Source: Eutrigla gurnardus (Eukaryota > Chordata > Actinopteri > Perciformes > Triglidae). Taken from it: a DNA stretch of 64,000 nt. Below the pieces are notes generated by a model. That model did no database searches, had not been told where the DNA came from, and saw only the letters and a list, made by a program, of their open reading frames with translations. The position numbers were made by a program, and so were the translations under genes. How positions within the stretch are numbered: the stretch's first letter is position 1; each line of letters starts with the position of its first letter. Shown here one piece after another: positions 58,270 through 64,000 of this stretch. The stretch covers positions 18,451,722 through 18,515,721 of the forward strand of contig OY741285.1 of assembly GCA_963514095.1 (NCBI GenBank), given 5' to 3'.

Positions 58270-61191
58270 TAAGACTCATGGCCCCTCGCCATCAGACGAG
58301 ACTGATACACATCTGGGCTCACCGCTGCTGAAACAGATCGCGCCCTGGCCAGACAGCAGAGTGAGCCAGCGTACATGCTGCAAGGTCAACCTACTGTGGA
58401 AGCATTTCAGATGATGGTGCAGAAAATTCCCCCCTAATGCTTCTACGTATAAACAACCAGTGCAGCCTTTTGCATCTTAAGTCTGTGTTTATTCTAATCT
58501 TGTTTCCTTTTCTTTTTATGTTATTTCTTTCATTTCTGTCCTCGCACCTAAAATGTTAGGATGGAAAAAGAGCTTAGCCATAGTAGGCTACATTAGTGAT
58601 AGTGTATCTGTGATATTGGCACCAATTTGTGGAGTGTTTGCCAAGTGAGAGAATCCAAAAGTTCCCAAAATGTCATATTTTCAACTAGGAGGCTGAACTG
58701 AAATCTTTCCCCTCACGGCTGCTTATATTCAACAGTTTCAACAGAGTATGTCCATCTTGGTCCTGCAACACCCTGGACACTCGAGCATCTTCCCCCCCGG
58801 AAAGCTGATCCGTGTCTGTGCTCCAGGTTGTTGGCTGTTGCAAATCCATCACATCGGATAAAATAAAGGGGGGCAGAAATCTTAGGTCGCTTTAGATCCT
58901 TATTGGTCGGATGGAGAGGCACAGATGAAAAATGGGGGGATTACTGCACTCTCTCCTTATTAAATCCCCACAGAATGAGGTCCGTCGCTGCCATATGTCC
59001 TGTCATCAACTCCTATTTCAATCTGATGTGGTGGGAGCAGAGATGACACTGGGGGGTAAAGATCCCCAAAACAGCCCCCGCCCTTCTTCCCTTTGAGGTC
59101 TCGATTTTCATTGAAAACAAGGCCAAATACAAAACAGGACAAGAGCAGGGGCATGGCGCCATGTTGGAGGTAAGCCTAACATTCCCCACGGCGAGCAAAA
59201 GGCCGCTCAGCCAACTAATGATCCCTTATTTGAATAATGGCTGATATTCTATTGCACTCCCAGCCCCTCTCAATTTAGGATTGTTGTAATTTCCTCTCTT
59301 ATCTATGGCTAAGCTCCCAACAATTTATGAGAGTTCAATCTGCATCTCTCCGCAGACCAATAATGTAAAGTGAAAGCAATCCTAGATAATCCCATCCCCC
59401 CCATTCCTACTACACCTTGCCGTCGCCGTCTCCCGCTTCCTCTCGCTGCCGGCTGTCCCCCTGAATGCTCAGCCGCACCAGCCGGCAGACATTTAAGGTG
59501 AAGGGCCCCAGAGATGAAGCGAAGCGAGCGGCCAGGCTACATTACCCCTTTTCTTCATTTCCATTTAGCTAGCACAACATAATCTTTGTCGATACCGCTT
59601 GGATGGACAGAGGAGGAGAGGTAGAGAGGAAGGGAGAAAGTATCACACAGCAAAGCGATGGCTTCTCTCTCTACAAACTTTGTTGAGTAAACCCTAGGGC
59701 GTGGCGGATGCAAAATGGGAGCCCGCCACCAAAAGTTAATCTGCCCGCCATTACGATAACAACAGCTGCAGCAACCCCCGAACGCATGACAGGAAACTCA
59801 CAGCCATTCCAAGACACGCTGTGGTAATGGGAATTGAGGCAGCGCTGCACTAGGACAACGCTTACAACTTGGAACCGAGTGTAACTCTCCTCACAGGTCT
59901 TGGAGAAGGGGAGGGAAAGTAATCTGCCTTTATTTGTCCTCTCCTGGGAAGCGTTACCCACTTCCACAAAACCAAACAGTCACGCCGAGTAGCTCGCTCG
60001 AACCGCGGCTCCCAACTCTTCTAACCTGCTGGGAACATTTAAACAATCTGATATCCCTGCTTGACTCTAGAAGTATACTACTTCTAATGCTATTACTGCT
60101 ATTGGCAGGAGTGCGAGAATAATTAGTCAAACTAATTGATTAGTCAATATTTATGTCATTCAAATGTTCTCCCTGCTGTTTGACAACGGTGCGGCTCAGC
60201 AGCCAGTGAGATGTGGGCAGCGCTGCCTCCTTCTCCGGCTGCTAACTGTCAATGGTTAATTGAGACAAAAAACGCCGGTGCAATCAAGTCGATTAAAACT
60301 CTCCCCTCCTCTCTCCCCATGCTGATTAGAGCTGACACAATAGTTATGGAGACGCTGAACCGCGTCCCGCTGCCTCTCCATCACTTCTCTTTCCCAACAG
60401 CTGCCACAAAGGTTGCCGAGACATTAGGAGAGTGGAGCAAACATTGATGTTAACTTGGCGGAGACAAATCAAACTGTTAGGAGAACCGCTGAGTGAGATC
60501 AATGTGGGAGCAGAGGTCGCTGACCTGGGTCCCAGTACACGAGAGCCTCAGCAAAACAAACCCAGTGCCACCTCTGACCGGGTCCAGAGGGGCATGTTAA
60601 CAGGTACACCATGGCAGTATGAGACAGGAGATAGTATGTGTTGTTAAGTGGGCTGCATTTAAACTGAACCCCAAGCCTCTGGGACTCATCTCCCTCACCA
60701 ACAGTGTGACTGTCTCTCATCTGCGTGATGCCTTCAAATGCTCCACACTGAAAGGAGGTCTGTGGTTTCCCCTCGTTGGCGTCACTTTGCTTCTTGATGA
60801 CTTTCCTTCTTCACTTCCATTAGTTTGTTGTTTCTTTTCTTGGACTGGAAGTTGAATGGTCTTCTTTCTCTGCTTGTTGATCCTCCATTGTGAGTCAGCA
60901 GTAATGAAATGTACCTGACCAAACACTTCAGACTAGAGGGAGCCTGACTCAGCAGTTGGAAGTTACTGATTTGCGATTACAAGTAAACGCAGCATACTTC
61001 CATGAGTAGCTCCACCTGCAGACCAACCACTGCTGACTGACGGAAAAAGATAAAACTAAATTTGAATTTAGCGGGAATGTGGCCACAGACACGGAGATCC
61101 TATTTCTGGACAAAGCAGCAACAAGCACTTTCATTAGTGGGTCACATGATCAACCACCATTATTTAAACTCACTCTCTGATAGAGAGGAAC

Positions 61192-61242
61192 TTAAAAGAC
61201 AAATATATAGATAAGAAATGTTACGGACTACAACTGTAAATC
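61192..61242 (+). repeat. Fragment related to the 1.9-kb element
   Basis: This stretch and 37921-37968 share TTAAAAGACAA, TAGAT..GAAA and the exact word ATGTTACGGACTACAACT. The similarity fades on both sides, so only a relic is present. Confidence 0.6.
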
Positions 61243-61849
61243 AATCAAAAACTAAAAGTAGGCTACTCATGTACAACCAGTGAAATATGTATATACCATT
61301 CAGCACTGTATCAGTTTCCATTGATTCCAATGGACACTCCAAGAGTTCCCATAAAGGTGCATAGATTGTAAGATGATTAACAGGATTGGAAAGAAGAAGA
61401 ACACAACAGCACGAGGTATTTTTTTCACTTATGAAATACTGGAATGTCTCGCTTATTCAGGGCTTCGAACATTATGAGAAAGAACCAATCAGATAAGGGA
61501 ATGAAACTCTTCGGTTGATGTGGAACCTGGGAAGAAGGATAACGAGCAGCAGACATTCATTGTCTTCTTTGGAAACCCCCGGTGGTCTCGAGGGTGTCAA
61601 AAAGCCATTCTGGGGTAGTCACTAACTGGAGCCGAAGTAGATGAGAAAAGGCGGCGGCGACAAAAAGACATTCCAATATTTCCTCTGGATGTATTTGTAT
61701 TGTATTTGTATTACAGATTGAAGGCGCGCTACATAATCAAGTGCGAGAAGCTATATTGAAGAGTGCGCTTTTTGCATTCAGGCAGTCACGGCAGAGCAGA
61801 GAAGAGAAGGTGCTGAGGGGAAAGGCTTCAAATAAATGTACTGTATGGT

Positions 61850-61865
61850 AAAAAAAAAAAAAAAA
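61850..61865. repeat. A homopolymer run
   Basis: About 16 A residues, with no recognised retroposon beside it. Confidence 0.85.
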
Positions 61866-62481
61866 GGCCCGTCTTCGCATTTGTGCCAAAGTTTACATAC
61901 TGCTGGCCGGGCAATTTTCTATCAGCATCATGCAACGAATGCTTTTATGTGCATTATTGATATTTTTTCCCTTCTTTGTGAGTGTGAACAAATCAAGAGA
62001 TAATGATTCAGCAAATGCAGCACATGACCCCCCAATTTGATTGAAGATGCCTTAAATGTGGGGGCAACAAGAGAGGTCCTGATTTGAAATGTCTTTATGT
62101 CGATACAGCTGTCAGGGGTCTTGGGTAACACCGTTGTGGTCAGACAGCAAAAGAGGGGAAATGATAGGGTTGAAGAGAGAGCTTGATAAAGAGGTGAGGG
62201 AACACCGCAGATGGATGAGGGAGGCAAGCAAGGGGCTGGGATGATACTGAGACAGGAAGCAAAAGGGCAGAGGTCAAAAGCCTGACTTGTAATGTGGAAT
62301 CAAATAAAGTATATAAAATGTGAGTGGGTGGCCTGAAATATCAACAGGCAAAAATAAACTGTCATACATCTTTGTTTAGAATAAAAGACAGTCGAGGAAA
62401 CAGGTCACTGGAGTGGTGAAGCGTAATTTCAGCATTCAAACAATCAAAGTCAGTGAAGAAATAATGAAATGTCTGTATTAC

Positions 62482-62570
62482 CTTTTTGTGTGTCCATCAG
62501 TGAGGGGCAGCAGCAGGGAGAGAAAAAGAAGAAAGAAAACAGCAGTCGTTAAAATCATCAGAACAGACAT
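62482..62570 (-). CDS. Candidate signal-peptide exon ending at a GTAATA donor (minus strand)
   Basis: On the minus strand the context AAACATG (A at -3) opens a 29-codon frame: MSVLMILTTAVFFLLFLSLL followed by LPLTDGHTK. This is a near-continuous hydrophobic stretch of about 20 residues and then a polar end, as in a signal peptide with cleavage near T-D-G. The frame is cut at AAAAAG|GTAATA, a plausible but not perfect splice donor; unspliced it ends in TAA at once. The exon would be phase 2. The hydrophobic part lies in CT-rich DNA, which tends to encode Leu/Phe/Ser by chance, so the call is weaker than that at 43624. No partner exon or gene identity is recognised. Confidence 0.3.
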
Positions 62571-64000
62571 GTTTACCATATAAAACGCAGTATTTCACAA
62601 TTAACACACACGTCAAAAACTGCAGATACTTTTACGAGAACTTGTAACACTGTGGAATGCCCCCTTTAACCCCCCCCCCCCCCCCAAAAAAAAAAAAAAA
62701 TCCTTGTTACGTTTAGAAAGAGTACAAAAATGGTTTCCCTTAAGTATTTCCAGTATTTTCCTGAAGTATCAAAATTATGGATGTATAATTTTGCTGGTTA
62801 TCTTCCAAAACAAAAAGGCAAATTCAAACAGCACACTGAATTGTGCTCCCGGTAAGCTGTTTCATCCCAGCGTGAGTCCCGTGTGCGTTCCCTGCACGCC
62901 ATAACGACTGGCGAGGAACCAGATTAGTCCCGGCAAGAAAAGTTCACTTAGGGGCAAATTCTTTACCTTACCGCTAATTAATAATTACACACCGTAATGT
63001 CCCCAAAGCTATTATTCACGGGTGATAATTTGAGGCTGCGGGGATGCGGGAGTTGGCACTCGACACTCAAGCAACATTCAAAATAAAGTGTGATCAACAG
63101 GCTCCGTAATATTGTCCCTGAAGCCTTGAGCTTAAAGAAAAACTGTGAAAATGAATTTATTATAACAGATTGCACACAACCATCCTGTACGTTATTATGT
63201 GTTTAATAATTATTATTGTGACTGTTCCATGTACTCTAATACAAATATTTAATGCTTTCTTTGCTCGGGCTGAGAGCTGCTGGTGTTTCATCGTGTAGCA
63301 GACCTTGAAATGGAAGACATTGGTATTCCGATAGCCACCCACTGTGTTCCAGGCCAACAAGGTGTAAAACAACCCATCAATTGAATACTGCAACACTTTG
63401 GACCACCTCACGCTGTGAATATCAACCTCTACAGCCAAATATGGAACTTAAAAGTCAGCAAAAAAACACAAAGGAGGAGCTCTTAAACATCAGCAACGAT
63501 ACTTTTACTCCCTCACATTTATCTCTGTCTCTTCCTTCTCACCCTGTCGCTCCCCGTCTCCCTCCGCCTGACCTCTTCAGATCCTACCCCCCCCCCCCAC
63601 AAGAAAAAAGTTCATCTGACTCCGCTGCTACAGAGTGTCGCTCAGCACCACATTTGTCTTGGAGCTCCGCAATGTGGGGAAAAAATGGTCGAAAATGGTC
63701 TTCGCGTGGAAGCATCGCCTCCATAGATCAACGAGATGTCCTCCAGATAGCTGGCCCACGTCCACCGCCGAGGCGGTGCCCTCAAATAACTCTCCCTGAT
63801 AGCTCTCTTTCTCTCCCGGCTCTATCGGCGGCCGGTCCAGCTCAGATCAGATCAAATTCACACACAACACTTACGTGGCTTATCTGAGGACAAAGGAATA
63901 TATTCTCCAGGTGTGGATGTGTACCTTTTCATGGTCGTGCTGTGATTAAGGATGATTAACAGATTAGGCAATCAACTGAAAACGTATTGATTTTTGATCA
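62571..64000. other. Gene-free stretch
   Basis: No gene recognised. The 168-codon frame at 63381-63887 is proline/serine-rich and crosses a C-run; I see no domain and regard it as probably chance. A C-run passing directly into an A-run lies at about 62671-62700. Confidence 0.4.
62671..62700. repeat. Adjacent C and A homopolymer runs
   Basis: A C-run of about 15 is followed directly by an A-run of about 15. Length is likely unreliable in any assembly. Confidence 0.85.

Larger units (their letters stand above)
54461..62481. other. Gene-free stretch
   Basis: No gene recognised over about 8 kb. The GT tract at 58251-58269 and A-run at 61850-61865 are the only simple repeats of note. Block 60110-60300 is repeat-free with clustered TAAT/ATTA words (for example AATTAGTCAAACTAATTG at 60121-60138). 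A 50-base similarity to the 1.9-kb element lies at 61192-61242. Confidence 0.42.

Noticed and set aside
63381..63887. 168-codon Pro/Ser-rich frame near the right end
   Set aside because: No domain, it crosses a C-run, and there are no splice or promoter features. It was not strong enough to call as a gene.
1..64000. CRISPR array, operon, phage or bacterial gene cluster
   Set aside because: No regularly spaced direct repeats with unique spacers, no tightly packed genes and no ribosome-binding-site pattern. All signals are those of animal nuclear DNA.

Overview
This window looks like teleost-fish nuclear DNA from a very gene-poor region: a long intron or an intergenic stretch. The evidence is the repeat content. 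There are hAT, Harbinger-like and TTAA-target DNA transposons, tRNA-derived SINEs, an L1-type LINE, LINE tails ending in GGATGG units, and very dense CA/GT/GA microsatellites. I found no complete host protein gene, tRNA gene, rRNA gene, CRISPR array or operon. Nearly all long open frames are chance readings of microsatellite or repeat DNA.

Left part (1-13344): a 0.9-kb hAT deletion derivative keeps a BED zinc-finger exon (1777-2685). A Harbinger-like element with a tRNA-SINE inside it lies at 3727-4712. Microsatellites cluster at 5.4-8.5 kb. A 104-bp LINE tail sits between 11-bp target duplications at 11043-11146.

Middle left (13345-24609): a dead L1-type LINE on the minus strand (13361-16907) is bracketed by perfect 16-bp target duplications. 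It is followed by a foldback made of two inverted copies of one fish repeat (16961-17094), a tRNA-SINE (18915-19207), and a second hAT derivative with a perfect 8-bp duplication that keeps the transposase C-terminal dimerisation domain (23621-24601).

Middle right (27600-38290): mostly nested repeats. One dispersed repeat copy is split by LINE-tail-like DNA. Another is split by a 405-bp solo LTR (30343-30747). A third is split by a 1.9-kb insertion that itself contains an 800-bp TTAA transposon carrying a small coding exon with a splice donor. An L2-like LINE 3' end lies at 33150-33597.

Right part (38290-64000): microsatellites, a decayed GIY-YIG-like fragment (45191-45385), a 51-bp LINE tail between 14-bp duplications (45727-45777), a TIR element of unknown class (46260-46841) and another copy of the dispersed repeat (52288-52510). 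The only candidates for host coding sequence are two short reading frames that resemble signal-peptide first exons. One is at 43624-43730 (+) and the other at 62482-62570 (-). Each ends exactly at a splice-donor consensus. Neither gene is recognised, and both need transcript evidence.

The nesting gives a relative history: old dispersed repeats first, then LTR, LINE and DNA-transposon insertions into them. No new multi-gene system is visible here.
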